DNA of 64,000 bases from Gemmatimonadaceae bacterium (GTDB lineage Bacteria; Gemmatimonadota; Gemmatimonadetes; Gemmatimonadales; Gemmatimonadaceae): positions 62,001-126,000 of the forward strand of contig JAICWO010000002.1 of assembly GCA_025934775.1 (NCBI GenBank). Direction: 5' to 3'. The position numbers and the translations under genes were made by a program. Shown here piece by piece: positions 7,814 to 17,145 of the stretch. Every line of letters begins with the position of its first letter. Within the stretch, counting starts at the first letter, position 1. Under the pieces are notes generated by a model that saw nothing but the letters and a program-made list of their open reading frames with translations, was not told the origin of the DNA and searched no databases.

Positions 7814-10069
7814 ATGGCTGACGTCGTGGAGGGCCAGCGTGCCGTCGCGAACTCCTCGGATCGAGGCTACCTGGCGCTCCTGTCCTCGCTCGCCGAAGCC
7901 CCGACCCTCGGCGCGGCGGCGAGCTTTCTGCTCAATGACATTCTCGGCGAGACTGGTGCCCGCCGCGCGTGTCTGCTGCGTTTCGACATCGCCGACGAGG
8001 AGCTCGTGCTCACCGCGACGGCGGGCGACTTCGACGACGCGCCGCCGACCGAGCTGACGATCGGCGAGCGGTCACACCCATGGATGGTGTCGACGCTCGC
8101 GCTCTCTCCCGTGGTGAACGAATCGCCGGCGCGCGCGGGCGCGCGGTTCGCGTTCGATCAGTGGACCGCGCTGCCGATGCCGCGCCTGCACTACCGTGGA
8201 GCGCCGGCGATCTGGTCCGACTCCTACGCCGCGCAGGTGCTCGCGCCCGTCGGCTCTCGACTCGTCACCCTCGAGCATCGGCGGTTCAGCGCGGCGCCCG
8301 GCGGCGTCGTGATCCTCGACTGCGTGGTGCCGGAGGGATTGCTGCAGGAGCTCGCGTCGGTCGTGCTCTACGCCGGTCCGGTGCTCTTTCGCGTCGAGGC
8401 GCATCAGACGAGCGAGCGCGCGCTCGACCGCTCGACGCACGAGCGGAGCCGCTACCAGCAGATGGTCGATTCGCTTCCCGATCCGGTCGTCATCACGGAC
8501 GCGTCAAACGACATCGTCGTGCAGAACAAGCGCGCCGAGCATCTGCTCAGCGGCGGCGACGATGATTCGCCCGGCCGGCGGCGCGCCGTTGAGGTGAACA
8601 ATCTGCTCTTCAGCTCCTTCCTCTCGCGCGCGACGATCGGCGGCGCGTCGGTCGGCGGGGCGCGAGAGCTCAATCTCGTCGATCCCGACGAAGGGCACGA
8701 TCTCCTCTTCGAGGTGCTCACGCACCCGCTCGGCGAGCGTGTCGGACCGGAAGACGCGGTGCTCTCCGTGCTGCGCGACGTGACCGACCTGCGGCGCGCA
8801 TCGCGCGAGCTCGAGCGGCAGATTCAGCGCGTGCGGCAGGCCGAGATCGAGGCGACCGATGAACGCGATCGGCTGAATCTCATTCTCGAGAACGTCGCCG
8901 ACCCGATCCTCGTGACCGACAGCGCCGCGAACACGATCCTGATGAACGAGGAGGCCGAGCAGCTCTTTCACGGCCCCAAGGACGCGAAGCAGAGCTATCG
9001 CGTGTCGCAGACCGTGCGGCAGAACGACACCAAGTTCACGTCGTTCATCTCCGACTTCGCGTTGACGAACGAGCGCACGCGGCGCGAGCGTATGACGCTC
9101 ATTCATCCGGCGTCCTCGGTGCCGCTGCCGATCGAAGTCGTCTCCGGCAAGATTCGCAACGAGCGCAGCGAGCCGATCGCGATCGTCTCCGTGCTGCACG
9201 ATCTCACACAGCAGGCCGAGAACGAACGGCTGTACGAGGCGCTCAAGCAGTTGAATGGAGAATTGGAGGAGCGAATCGCCGCGGCGACATCGGACCTCGC
9301 GCAGCAGAACGAGCGGCTCATCTGGCAGTCCGAGGAGCTGGCGAAGGCGAACAAGCTCAAGTCGGATTTTCTCGCGAGCATGTCGCACGAACTGCGGACG
9401 CCGCTCAACGCGGTGATCGGCTATTCGGCGCTCCTGCTCGACGGCATCGCGGGCGCGATGTCGGGCGCGCAGACCGATTACGTGCAGCGGAGCCGCACTG
9501 CCGCGCAGCATCTGCTCTCGCTGATCAACGACATTCTCGATCTGGCGCGGATCGAGGCCGGCAAGATGCCGGTGTACGTCGAGCCGGTCTTGCTGCCGGA
9601 AGTCGTGCGCGAGGTCGCGCAGCAGGTCGAGCCCATGGTCGCGACGCGGAAGCTCGAGTTCGTCACCGACGTGCCGCCAGACATCCCGGAGATCGAGACC
9701 GACAAGACGAAGGTGAAGCAGATCCTGCTCAACTTGTTGTCGAACGCGGTGAAATTCACGAACAAGGGCGGTGTGAGCGTTCTCGTACGAGCGGACGGCG
9801 ATGCGGTGGTCCTCCAGGTGTCTGATACGGGTGTTGGCATTCGGCCGGAGGAGATCAGCGTGATCTGGGAGGACTTCCGGCAGCTCGATCAATCGCGGAC
9901 GCGATCGTACGGCGGCACGGGGCTGGGGTTGAGCATTACGCGGCGGCTCACCGAGCAGTTGGGCGGCGAGATTGCCGTGTCGAGCGTGTTCGGGGAAGGG
10001 ACGACGTTCGCGGTGCGGCTCCCGATCAAGCATCGCGGCGGGGCGGGGTTGGGGGCGAGCCTGGTGTAG
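7814..10069 (+). CDS. Soluble GAF-PAS-PAS hybrid-sensor histidine kinase
   Basis: A 751-residue kinase without membrane segments. The N-terminal ~200 residues look GAF-like. Two PAS domains follow (openings MVDSLPDPVVITDASND and ILENVADPILVTDSAANT). A coiled linker (about residues 470-500) precedes HisKA with the phospho-acceptor in FLASMSHELRTPLNAVIGY. The HATPase domain has NLLSNAVKFT, DTGVGI and GGTGLGLSI. There is no receiver domain and no response regulator next to it, so the partner is unknown. It lies 8 bases downstream of the second GvpL/F gene. ATG 7814 fits this short spacing. Confidence 0.9.
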   Translation: MADVVEGQRAVANSSDRGYLALLSSLAEAPTLGAAASFLLNDILGETGARRACLLRFDIADEELVLTATAGDFDDAPPTELTIGERSHPWMVSTLALSPVVNESPARAGARFAFDQWTALPMPRLHYRGAPAIWSDSYAAQVLAPVGSRLVTLEHRRFSAAPGGVVILDCVVPEGLLQELASVVLYAGPVLFRVEAHQTSERALDRSTHERSRYQQMVDSLPDPVVITDASNDIVVQNKRAEHLLSGGDDDSPGRRRAVEVNNLLFSSFLSRATIGGASVGGARELNLVDPDEGHDLLFEVLTHPLGERVGPEDAVLSVLRDVTDLRRASRELERQIQRVRQAEIEATDERDRLNLILENVADPILVTDSAANTILMNEEAEQLFHGPKDAKQSYRVSQTVRQNDTKFTSFISDFALTNERTRRERMTLIHPASSVPLPIEVVSGKIRNERSEPIAIVSVLHDLTQQAENERLYEALKQLNGELEERIAAATSDLAQQNERLIWQSEELAKANKLKSDFLASMSHELRTPLNAVIGYSALLLDGIAGAMSGAQTDYVQRSRTAAQHLLSLINDILDLARIEAGKMPVYVEPVLLPEVVREVAQQVEPMVATRKLEFVTDVPPDIPEIETDKTKVKQILLNLLSNAVKFTNKGGVSVLVRADGDAVVLQVSDTGVGIRPEEISVIWEDFRQLDQSRTRSYGGTGLGLSITRRLTEQLGGEIAVSSVFGEGTTFAVRLPIKHRGGAGLGASLV

Positions 10070-10092
10070 TCGGCGCGACGATAGCTTTATTG

Positions 10093-12354
10093 ATGCTCGT
10101 CGACGTCGCCTTGCCGCTGCCGCTCTTTCGCACCTTCACGTACGAGGTTGACGACGCCGACGCCTCGCGCGCCGGCGTCGGCATGCGCGCCGTCGTACCG
10201 TTTCGCAATCGGCGCGAGATGGGAGTCATCGTCGGCCACGACGCGGCGGCGCCGGGCATCACACCGAAGCGCGTGCACGCGCTGCCTGACGCCGCGCCGG
10301 TGCTCAGCGAGTCGATGCTCGCGCTGTGCCGGTGGATGGCCGAGTACTACATCGTCCCGCTCGGCATCGCGATCCGCTGCGCGCTGCCGGCGGCGCTCAC
10401 GTCGCAGGCCGCGCCCGAGCCCACGCAGCGCACGCGGCGCATCGCGCGGCTGCGCCGCGACATTCCGTCGCTCATTCACCGCGATCGTATTTTCAGCCGC
10501 GCGCCGCAGCAGCGCGCGCTCTTCGAGCTGATCGAGTCGCTCGGCGGCTCGGTCGCGGTGGAGCATCTCACGGAGCGCATGAGCTTCTCGGCGTCCGTGC
10601 TCAAGGGGCTCGTCGCGCGAGGCATCGTCGAGCTGGAAGACGAAATCGTGTCGCGCGATCCGTTTGCCTGGCGCGCGGTGCAGCCGCCGGCGACGCATGC
10701 GCCGTCGTCGGCGCAGCGCGCCGCGATCGACGCGATCGAGCAGGGCGCGCCGGGCGACGTATTCCTCGTGCACGGCGTCACGGGGAGCGGGAAGACCCTC
10801 GTTTATATAGAATTTCTAAAACACGTGCTGCAGGAGCGCGGGAAGTCGGCGATCGTGCTCGTGCCGGAGATCGCGCTCACGCCGCAGACGGTCGACCGAT
10901 TTCGTGCCGTGTTCGGCGACCAGATCGCGGTGCTGCACAGCGCGCTCAGCGACGGCGAACGCTACGACGAGTGGCTCGCGCTGCGTGAGGGACGCAAGCG
11001 CATCGCGGTCGGCGCGCGCTCGGCGATCTTCGCGCCGGTCGCGAACCTCGGGGCGATCGTCGTGGACGAGGAGCACGAGTCGAGCTACAAGCAGGGCGAG
11101 TCGCCCCGGTATCACGCGCGCGAGGTGGCGATCGTGCGCGCGCGCGACGAGGGGGCCGTAGTCGTGCTGGGAAGCGCGACGCCGAGCCTCGAGAGCTGGG
11201 TGAACGCGCGGACCGGCAAGTATCACCTGCTCACGCTGCCGGACCGCGTCGGCGCGGCGCGTCTGCCGCACGTGCGTGTGATCGACCGGCGCGAGCCGGG
11301 CGCCGCAAAGCGGAAGTTCGACGAGCGCGGCGCGGAGGACTTTCTGCGGATGGTGATGAGCGAGGAGCTCGAGTCGGCAATCGCGGATCGACTCGAGAAA
11401 CAGGAACAGAGCATCCTGCTGCTCAATCGCCGCGGCTACGCGGCGTTCGTGCAGTGCGGGTCCTGCGCCGACGTGGCGACCTGCCCCAACTGCTCGATCA
11501 GCCTCACGTACCACCGCACACCCGAGCGGCTCGTCTGCCACTACTGCCAGCACGCCGAGGCGCCGCACACGACGTGCACGCGGTGCGGCGGCACCGTGAT
11601 GCGGCAGCGCGGGCTCGGGACGCAGCAGGTGGAGCGGCTCCTCGCCGATCGATTCGCGTCGGCGCGGATCGCGCGCATGGACGTGGACACGACGAGCGGC
11701 AAGTGGGCGCACGCCGAGATTCTCGACCGCGTCGGCCGCGGGGATGTGGACATCCTCCTCGGCACGCAGATGATCGCGAAGGGTTTAGACTTTCCTAATG
11801 TGACGCTCGTCGGCGTGATCGACGCGGACGTCGGGATCAACCTGCCAGACTTTCGCGCGTCGGAGCGGTGCTTCCAGCTCCTGAGCCAGGTGGCGGGGCG
11901 CGCGGGGCGCGGGCCGAAGGGCGGGTTGGTGCTGATCCAGACGCGGGTGCCGGCGCATCACGCGGTGGTCTGCGCGGTCGCGCACGACTATGGCAAGTTC
12001 GTGCGTCAGGAGCTGGAGGGTCGCGAGCGGCCGGCATATCCGCCGCTCACGCGGCTCGCGAACGTGGTGTTCAGCGGGACGACCGAAGCGGCGACGGCGG
12101 AGCTCGCGGCCGGCGCGGCCACGTGGCTGCACGCGCTCCTGCGCAAGCGGCCGATGCCGGGGGTGAGCGTGATCGGGCCGGCGCCGTGTCCCGTGGAGCG
12201 GATCAAGAACCGGTGGCGCTGGCATCTGCTCATCAAGTCGGAGCATCCGCGCGATCTGACGCGCCTCGGCCGGTACTTCCTCGAGCGGTTCGTGCCGCCG
12301 AAGCAGGTCGAATTGCGGATCTCGCTCGATCGCGATCCCGTGGCGCTGCTGTAA
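10093..12354 (+). CDS. priA: Primosomal replication restart helicase PriA
   Basis: A 753-residue protein. It has an N-terminal 3'-DNA-binding domain (begins LVDVALPLPLFRTFTYEV), a Walker A motif GVTGSGKT, the DEEH box in IVVDEEHESSYKQ, and a Cys-rich zinc-binding insertion (CGSCADVATCPNC then CHYC and CTRCGG). Helicase motifs follow (LGTQMIAKGLDFPNV, SQVAGRAGRG). PriA reloads the replisome at stalled forks. All motifs are intact and the length is usual. A TTG one codon upstream is possible, but ATG 10093 matches the family start. Confidence 0.95.
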   Translation: MLVDVALPLPLFRTFTYEVDDADASRAGVGMRAVVPFRNRREMGVIVGHDAAAPGITPKRVHALPDAAPVLSESMLALCRWMAEYYIVPLGIAIRCALPAALTSQAAPEPTQRTRRIARLRRDIPSLIHRDRIFSRAPQQRALFELIESLGGSVAVEHLTERMSFSASVLKGLVARGIVELEDEIVSRDPFAWRAVQPPATHAPSSAQRAAIDAIEQGAPGDVFLVHGVTGSGKTLVYIEFLKHVLQERGKSAIVLVPEIALTPQTVDRFRAVFGDQIAVLHSALSDGERYDEWLALREGRKRIAVGARSAIFAPVANLGAIVVDEEHESSYKQGESPRYHAREVAIVRARDEGAVVVLGSATPSLESWVNARTGKYHLLTLPDRVGAARLPHVRVIDRREPGAAKRKFDERGAEDFLRMVMSEELESAIADRLEKQEQSILLLNRRGYAAFVQCGSCADVATCPNCSISLTYHRTPERLVCHYCQHAEAPHTTCTRCGGTVMRQRGLGTQQVERLLADRFASARIARMDVDTTSGKWAHAEILDRVGRGDVDILLGTQMIAKGLDFPNVTLVGVIDADVGINLPDFRASERCFQLLSQVAGRAGRGPKGGLVLIQTRVPAHHAVVCAVAHDYGKFVRQELEGRERPAYPPLTRLANVVFSGTTEAATAELAAGAATWLHALLRKRPMPGVSVIGPAPCPVERIKNRWRWHLLIKSEHPRDLTRLGRYFLERFVPPKQVELRISLDRDPVALL

Positions 12355-12366
12355 AGCAACGGGGCG

Positions 12367-12429
12367 TTGACAATCCGCGCGGGGCGCCTCATGTTCATAC
12401 CTAGCTATCTATACCTAAGTAGCTTGGTA
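12367..12429. promoter_or_regulatory. Candidate PadR operator upstream of padR-ADOP
   Basis: An imperfect inverted repeat, TACCTAGCTA (12398-12407) and TAGCTTGGTA (12420-12429), is separated by 12 bases and ends 5 bases before the padR-type ATG at 12435. The arms match at 9 of 10 positions. A TTGACA hexamer lies upstream at 12367-12372, but no good -10 follows at the usual spacing. The position is what is expected for autoregulation by a PadR protein. Binding itself is an inference. Confidence 0.5.
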
Positions 12430-12434
12430 AGCAC

Positions 12435-12770
12435 ATGCCGAAGCTCAGGAACGACATTCTCCAGGGCACGCTCGCCCTGCTCGTGCTGAAAACGCTCGCC
12501 GCCCGCGGCGAGATGCACGGCTATGCCATCACGGCGCACATCCAGCGCGTCTCCGCCGAGCTGCTCCGCGTCGAGGAAGGCTCGCTCTATCCCGCGCTGC
12601 ACCGCATGGAGCAGGACGGGTGGGTGCGCGCGGCGTGGGGCACTACGGAAAAAAATCGCCAGGCCCGCTTCTACTCGCTCACGGCGCTCGGACGCAAGCA
12701 GCTCGCGCAGGAAGAGGAGAGTTGGGCGCGGCTCACCGAAGGTGTCCGTCGCGTGCTGCGCTACGCCTGA
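12435..12770 (+). CDS. PadR family transcriptional regulator
   Basis: A 111-residue winged-helix repressor. It shows the PadR core: LQGTLALLVLKTLAARGEMHGYAI, then VEEGSLYPALHRMEQDGWV and the wing (TEKNRQARFYSLTALGRKQL). The family's long C-terminal helix is short here, as in the group that accompanies ADOP permeases. It is followed 21 bases later by an ADOP permease gene, the standard arrangement in Acidobacteria and Gemmatimonadota. It probably controls that gene and itself through the palindrome just upstream. Confidence 0.9.
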   Translation: MPKLRNDILQGTLALLVLKTLAARGEMHGYAITAHIQRVSAELLRVEEGSLYPALHRMEQDGWVRAAWGTTEKNRQARFYSLTALGRKQLAQEEESWARLTEGVRRVLRYA

Positions 12771-12791
12771 CCCGTTCGCCGAGAGGCTCGC

Positions 12792-15473
12792 ATGTCACTC
12801 ATCCGCCGATTGATCAACCTCACGCGCTCCGATCGCCACTCGCGCGATCTCGATCGCGAGCTCGAGTTCCACATCGCCGAGCGCGCCGACGAGCTGGCGG
12901 CGGGCGGGATGCCGCGTGCGGCGGCGATGGACGAGGCGCGACGCCGATTCGGTAATTATGGAATGCAGAAGGAGCGCGCGCGCGACGTCGACGTGCTCGG
13001 CTGGCTCGATGCGTTGCGCGATGACGTGCGCTACGCCCTACGCTCGCTCCGGCACGCGCCCGGGCTGGCATGCGTGGCCATCGTCTCGCTCGCGCTCGGG
13101 ATCGGCGCGAACACGGCGATCTTCTCGCTGATCGACGCGATTCTGCTGCGCGCACTGCCGGTGGCCCATCCGGAAGCGCTAGTCCGCGTCGAGTTCTCGG
13201 ACGGCGGCGACGTGTTCACGAATCCGATCTGGGAGCAGGTCCGCGATCACCAGCAAGTGTTCGCCGACGCGTTCGCGTACGGAGAGCAGGATTTCAACCT
13301 CGCCAACGGCGGCGTCGCGCGGAGCGCGCCGGGCGCATACGTGAGCGGCGCATTCTTCTCGACGCTCGGGCTGCGGCCGTCGGTGGGCCGGTTGATTTCA
13401 ACTTCGGACGACGCGCGTGGCTGTCCGCCGCTCGCGGTGCTCAGCTACGGCTTCTGGCAGTCCGCGTACGGCGGCCGTGCCGACATCGTCGGCCAGACGA
13501 TCTCCCTGGATCGCCACCCCGTCCCGGTCGCCGGCGTGCTGGCCGATGGATTCGGCGGCATCGACGTGGGTCGCGCGAACGACGTGTACGTCCCGATCTG
13601 CGCGAAGGCCATCATTGCCGACGCCCCCACGGTGCTCGATGCTCGCTCGAATTGGTGGCTGTTCGTGATGGGGCGCGTGAAGCCGGGACTCACCGTAGCG
13701 CAGGCGCGCGCCGGACTCGTGTCGATCGCGCCGGCGACGTTCGCCGCCACCGTGACGCCTCAATGGCCGGGATCGCTGAAGGCGAAATATCTCCAGCGAA
13801 GCTTCAACGTGGCGCCCGCCGCGTCGGGCTTCTCCGATTTGCGCTCGTCGTACGAGCGTCCGTTATACGTGTTGATGTCGATTGTCGCGCTCGTGCTGCT
13901 GATCGCGTGCGCCAACGTCGCGAATCTGCTGCTCGCTCGCGCCACGGCGCGCCAGCGGGAAGTGGCGGTGCGAACGGCCCTCGGCGCCACGCGCGGCCGG
14001 ATCGCGAGGCTGTTATTGACCGAGAGCGTCGTCCTGTCGCTCGTCGGCGCGGCGCTCGGGCTCGTCTTTGCGCAATGGGGTACGCGGCTCCTCGTCGCGC
14101 TGATGGCCACGCCCAGCGAACCGATCTCGCTCGACCTTGCCGCGGACGCGCGCGTCCTCGTGTTCACGATCGTCGCGGCGGTGGCCACGGGTATCGCGTT
14201 CGGAACGATCCCCGCGTGGCGCGCCGCGCGCGTTCCACCGAACGCGGTCCTCAAGTCGGGAGGGCGGGGCCTCACCGGCGTCCGCGGACACTTCGCGGTG
14301 AGCAAGGCGCTGGTCGTCGGCCAGCTCGCGGTGTCGCTTACGCTGGTGGTCGGCGCCGGACTGCTCGTCGGCACATTCCGGCGGCTCGCGCACAGCGATC
14401 TCGGGTTCAAGTCGGACAACGTGCTCGTCGTGACGGTGAGTCCGCCGGCGAGTGAGGTGAAGGACCCCGCTGGCGCGCGTGCGTTCGAAGCGCAGGCGCT
14501 CGAATCGATGCGCGCCGTTCCCGGCGTGCGCTCGGCGAGCACGTCGCGGGTCGTGCCGATGAGCGGGTCCGGCTGGAACGACATCATCGCCGTCGACGGA
14601 TTCAAGCCCGGTGCCGGCGAGGACAGCCTCTCATTCTTCAATGCGATCAGCGAGGACTATTTCCACACGCTCGGCACGCCGCTTCTCTCCGGTCGTGCGT
14701 TCGCCGCGTCGGACCGGGTTGGTACGCCACCTGCCGCGATCGTGAACGCCGCGTTCGCGAAGAAGTTCTTCCACTCGGTCAACGTGGTCGGCCGCACGGT
14801 GCGATACGGATTTGACAAGCTCAGACCGGCGGTCACGATCGTCGGCGTCGCGGCGGATGCGAAGTATTCGTCCATCCGCAAATCCGCGCCGCCGACTGTC
14901 TACCTGCCGATCGCGCAGGACACGCAGCCGTACTGGGGCAGCACCAATGTCGAAATGCTCGTCGCGGGCTCGCCGGCGGTCGTCGAGCCGGCGGTCGTCG
15001 CGGCGCTGGCGCGGATCAGTCCGCGCGCGAGTGTGACGTTCACGACGCTGTCGACCGAGGTCTCCGACGTGCTGCGACGCGAGCGCGCCCTCGCGGTCGT
15101 CTCGGGGTTCTTCGGCGCGCTTGCGATCCTGCTCGCCACCCTCGGTCTCTACGGCGTCATGTCGTACGCCGTCGCGCGCCGGCGTGCCGAAATCGGCATT
15201 CGTGTGGCGCTCGGCGCGGGGCGTCGGCGAGTCGCAGGCATGATCGTGCGCGAGGTGTCGGTACTCATGGTGCTTGGCCTCGCGCTCGGGATCGGGTTCG
15301 CCGCCGCGACGACGCGATTGATCTCCAGCTTGCTCTTCGGCGTGAAGCCGCTGGATGCGACGACCCTCGCCGGCTCCGTCGCCCTTCTGGCCATCGTCGC
15401 GCTCGGCGCGTCGTATCTGCCTGCACGCCGCGCGGCGCGCGTCGATCCGATGGACGCGTTGCGGGAGGAATAG
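12792..15473 (+). CDS. ADOP-type ABC transporter permease (MacB/FtsX-like, duplicated)
   Basis: An 893-residue integral membrane protein. The N-terminal prefix domain (LDRELEFHIAERADEL, EARRRFGNYG) is diagnostic of ADOP (acidobacterial duplicated orphan permeases). A membrane segment near residues 92-113 precedes a first periplasmic MacB_PCD domain. An FtsX bundle follows (LVLLIACANVANLLLARA, TALGATRGRIARLLLTES). A second periplasmic domain and a final FtsX bundle (VALGAGRRRVAGMIVREVS) come after. There is no ATPase domain and no ATPase gene adjacent. GAGAGG at 12781-12786 is a good ribosome-binding site. The role is probably lipoprotein or peptide handling in the envelope; substrate unknown. 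Confidence 0.9.
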   Translation: MSLIRRLINLTRSDRHSRDLDRELEFHIAERADELAAGGMPRAAAMDEARRRFGNYGMQKERARDVDVLGWLDALRDDVRYALRSLRHAPGLACVAIVSLALGIGANTAIFSLIDAILLRALPVAHPEALVRVEFSDGGDVFTNPIWEQVRDHQQVFADAFAYGEQDFNLANGGVARSAPGAYVSGAFFSTLGLRPSVGRLISTSDDARGCPPLAVLSYGFWQSAYGGRADIVGQTISLDRHPVPVAGVLADGFGGIDVGRANDVYVPICAKAIIADAPTVLDARSNWWLFVMGRVKPGLTVAQARAGLVSIAPATFAATVTPQWPGSLKAKYLQRSFNVAPAASGFSDLRSSYERPLYVLMSIVALVLLIACANVANLLLARATARQREVAVRTALGATRGRIARLLLTESVVLSLVGAALGLVFAQWGTRLLVALMATPSEPISLDLAADARVLVFTIVAAVATGIAFGTIPAWRAARVPPNAVLKSGGRGLTGVRGHFAVSKALVVGQLAVSLTLVVGAGLLVGTFRRLAHSDLGFKSDNVLVVTVSPPASEVKDPAGARAFEAQALESMRAVPGVRSASTSRVVPMSGSGWNDIIAVDGFKPGAGEDSLSFFNAISEDYFHTLGTPLLSGRAFAASDRVGTPPAAIVNAAFAKKFFHSVNVVGRTVRYGFDKLRPAVTIVGVAADAKYSSIRKSAPPTVYLPIAQDTQPYWGSTNVEMLVAGSPAVVEPAVVAALARISPRASVTFTTLSTEVSDVLRRERALAVVSGFFGALAILLATLGLYGVMSYAVARRRAEIGIRVALGAGRRRVAGMIVREVSVLMVLGLALGIGFAAATTRLISSLLFGVKPLDATTLAGSVALLAIVALGASYLPARRAARVDPMDALREE

Positions 15474-15494
15474 CCGTCCGGCGAGATTGAGGTC

Positions 15495-16643
15495 GTGACG
15501 ACCTTCTCGCCGCCCGATTTCTCCGATCCCGAATTCGAGTCGTATCCGGACGCGCGGTTCGTCGCCGCGCCCTCGGACGGCGTGCTGCCCGAAGGATTCT
15601 TCTCGACGACGAACCTGCCGACGTTCGTGCGCGTGAACGGCTCGTGGGTCGCGCCGCGCGAGCCTCGCATGGATTCCGGGATCGTGCTCGCGGCCGACGG
15701 GACGCTCTGGGTCCGCGAAGGGCGCAACATCCGCCACGGCGATCTCGTCGCCGTCGGCGAGAAGGAAGACGGCACGCAGGGCATCTACGTGCAGACGCAG
15801 ATCACGCCCGCGACCGGCGACGACGGCGCGTTCACGTTCATGTCGAGCGAAGTCTCGCGCGAGAAGCCGATCGACTACGCGCACATGGCGCGTCTGCTCC
15901 TCGAGGAGAAGGAACGCGGCGGATATCCCGTGTGGGTCACCGGACCGGCGCTCGTGCACTCGCGTGCGCGCAGCGACATGAGCTGGTTCATCGCCAACGG
16001 GTACGTCGGCGCGCTGCTCGCCGGCAACGCGGTCGCGGTGCACGACATCGAGGCGTCGATCTACGGCACGACCCTCGGCATGAGCAGCACGGGCGAGATC
16101 ACCCAGGGCGGCCACGGCCTGCACATGCGCGCGATCAATCGCGTGCGCGCCGCCGGCTCGATCGCGAATGCGGTCGAGCAGGGGATCATCACCGATGGCA
16201 TCATGTACTCGTGCGTGAAGCACCACGTGCCGTTCGTGCTCACCGGCTCGATTCGCGACGACGGCCCGCTTCCCGACGTGATCACCGACATGCTGCGCGC
16301 GCAGGATGCGATGCGGCAGCACACGATCAAGGCGACGTTCGCCGTGATGATCGCGACCGCGCTCCACGCGATCGCCACGGGAAACATGCTGCCCGCCTTC
16401 GTGCGGCAACCCGATGGCACCATGCGCGAGCTGCCGACGATCTGCGTCGATTCATCGGAGTTCGTGGTGAGCAAGCTCAAGGACCGCGGAACGCATCAGG
16501 CGTTCGGCGTCGTGACCAACGCACAGGACTTCATGCACATCTTGCGGCTGTATGTGGAGCGCGAGCTCGAGACCCGCGGCACGCCCGCGCGCGGCACGCG
16601 CGCATCGGCGGCCCGACCCTCGCCGAGCGAGGCGAGGGGATGA
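15495..16643 (+). CDS. TIGR00300 family protein (ornithine cyclodeaminase / AgrE C-terminal-like)
   Basis: A 382-residue protein from GTG 15495. The stretch from VTGPALVHSRARSDMSWFI through GYVGALLAGNAVAVHDIEA, GGHGLHMRAINRVRAAGSI, VLTGSIRDDGPLPDVITDM and TICVDSSEFVVSKLKDRG is characteristic of TIGR00300. That family matches the LOR/SDH-like C-terminal part of cyanobacterial AgrE/ArgZ and archaeal ammonia-forming ornithine cyclodeaminases. A likely role is conversion of ornithine to proline, but this is family knowledge. The last ~25 residues are an Ala/Arg-rich tail. TGAGGT is very close to the GTG, so the start is uncertain. It is coupled by ATGA to the next small gene. Confidence 0.75.
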   Translation: MTTFSPPDFSDPEFESYPDARFVAAPSDGVLPEGFFSTTNLPTFVRVNGSWVAPREPRMDSGIVLAADGTLWVREGRNIRHGDLVAVGEKEDGTQGIYVQTQITPATGDDGAFTFMSSEVSREKPIDYAHMARLLLEEKERGGYPVWVTGPALVHSRARSDMSWFIANGYVGALLAGNAVAVHDIEASIYGTTLGMSSTGEITQGGHGLHMRAINRVRAAGSIANAVEQGIITDGIMYSCVKHHVPFVLTGSIRDDGPLPDVITDMLRAQDAMRQHTIKATFAVMIATALHAIATGNMLPAFVRQPDGTMRELPTICVDSSEFVVSKLKDRGTHQAFGVVTNAQDFMHILRLYVERELETRGTPARGTRASAARPSPSEARG

Positions 16644-17119
16644 CGATTCTCTCAGAGGCACGCGAGCGTTTGCTGCGCGCGATCGTCGCGCAGGTGCCGA
16701 TCGATCGCATCGCGGAGATCCATTTCTTCCAGCCGATCAAACAGGGTGGCGTCGAGACGGGTGTCGCCGTCGTCGCGGCCTGGCAGGAATCAGAGATCGT
16801 CGCCGACGACGCTCTCGCGCCGGCCGCCGTCGAGTCGAGCGAAGTGGAAGCGTTGGACGACGCGGCTTACGCGGAAGAAGCTGCGCCGCGGGAGCCTCGT
16901 CCGACGGTGTACACCGCGCGCTATCGGCTGACGCTCAAAGGTCCGGACCGCGGCAAGTGGGAGACGAACGTCGTCGCGGAGGCGGAAGCACCGCTCGTGA
17001 CGGTGGAAGCCGTCGTCCGCGGCGTGCAGCGCCGGGCTGGCGATGCCGAGGATCCGGTCCGGATCTCCGGCGACGAGCTGCGCGGCGTGCTGCCGGAACC
17101 GCAGAATCCGGCGGCGTAG
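16640..17119 (+). CDS. Small conserved-looking protein of unknown function
   Basis: A 159-residue protein starting at ATG 16640, which overlaps the TIGR00300 stop as ATGA, with GAGGGG directly upstream. It has an N-terminal alpha/beta segment (LLRAIVAQVPIDRIAEIHFFQPIKQGGVETGVAVVAAW), an acidic Ala/Glu-rich linker (about residues 55-95), and a C-terminal segment (YTARYRLTLKGPDRGKWETN) that looks like a beta-hairpin region. No signal peptide or membrane segment. The tight coupling suggests it works with or regulates the TIGR00300 enzyme. I do not recognise a family. Confidence 0.6.
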   Translation: MTILSEARERLLRAIVAQVPIDRIAEIHFFQPIKQGGVETGVAVVAAWQESEIVADDALAPAAVESSEVEALDDAAYAEEAAPREPRPTVYTARYRLTLKGPDRGKWETNVVAEAEAPLVTVEAVVRGVQRRAGDAEDPVRISGDELRGVLPEPQNPAA

Positions 17120-17145
17120 CGTCGCACCGCGCGGCGGCCGCGCGA

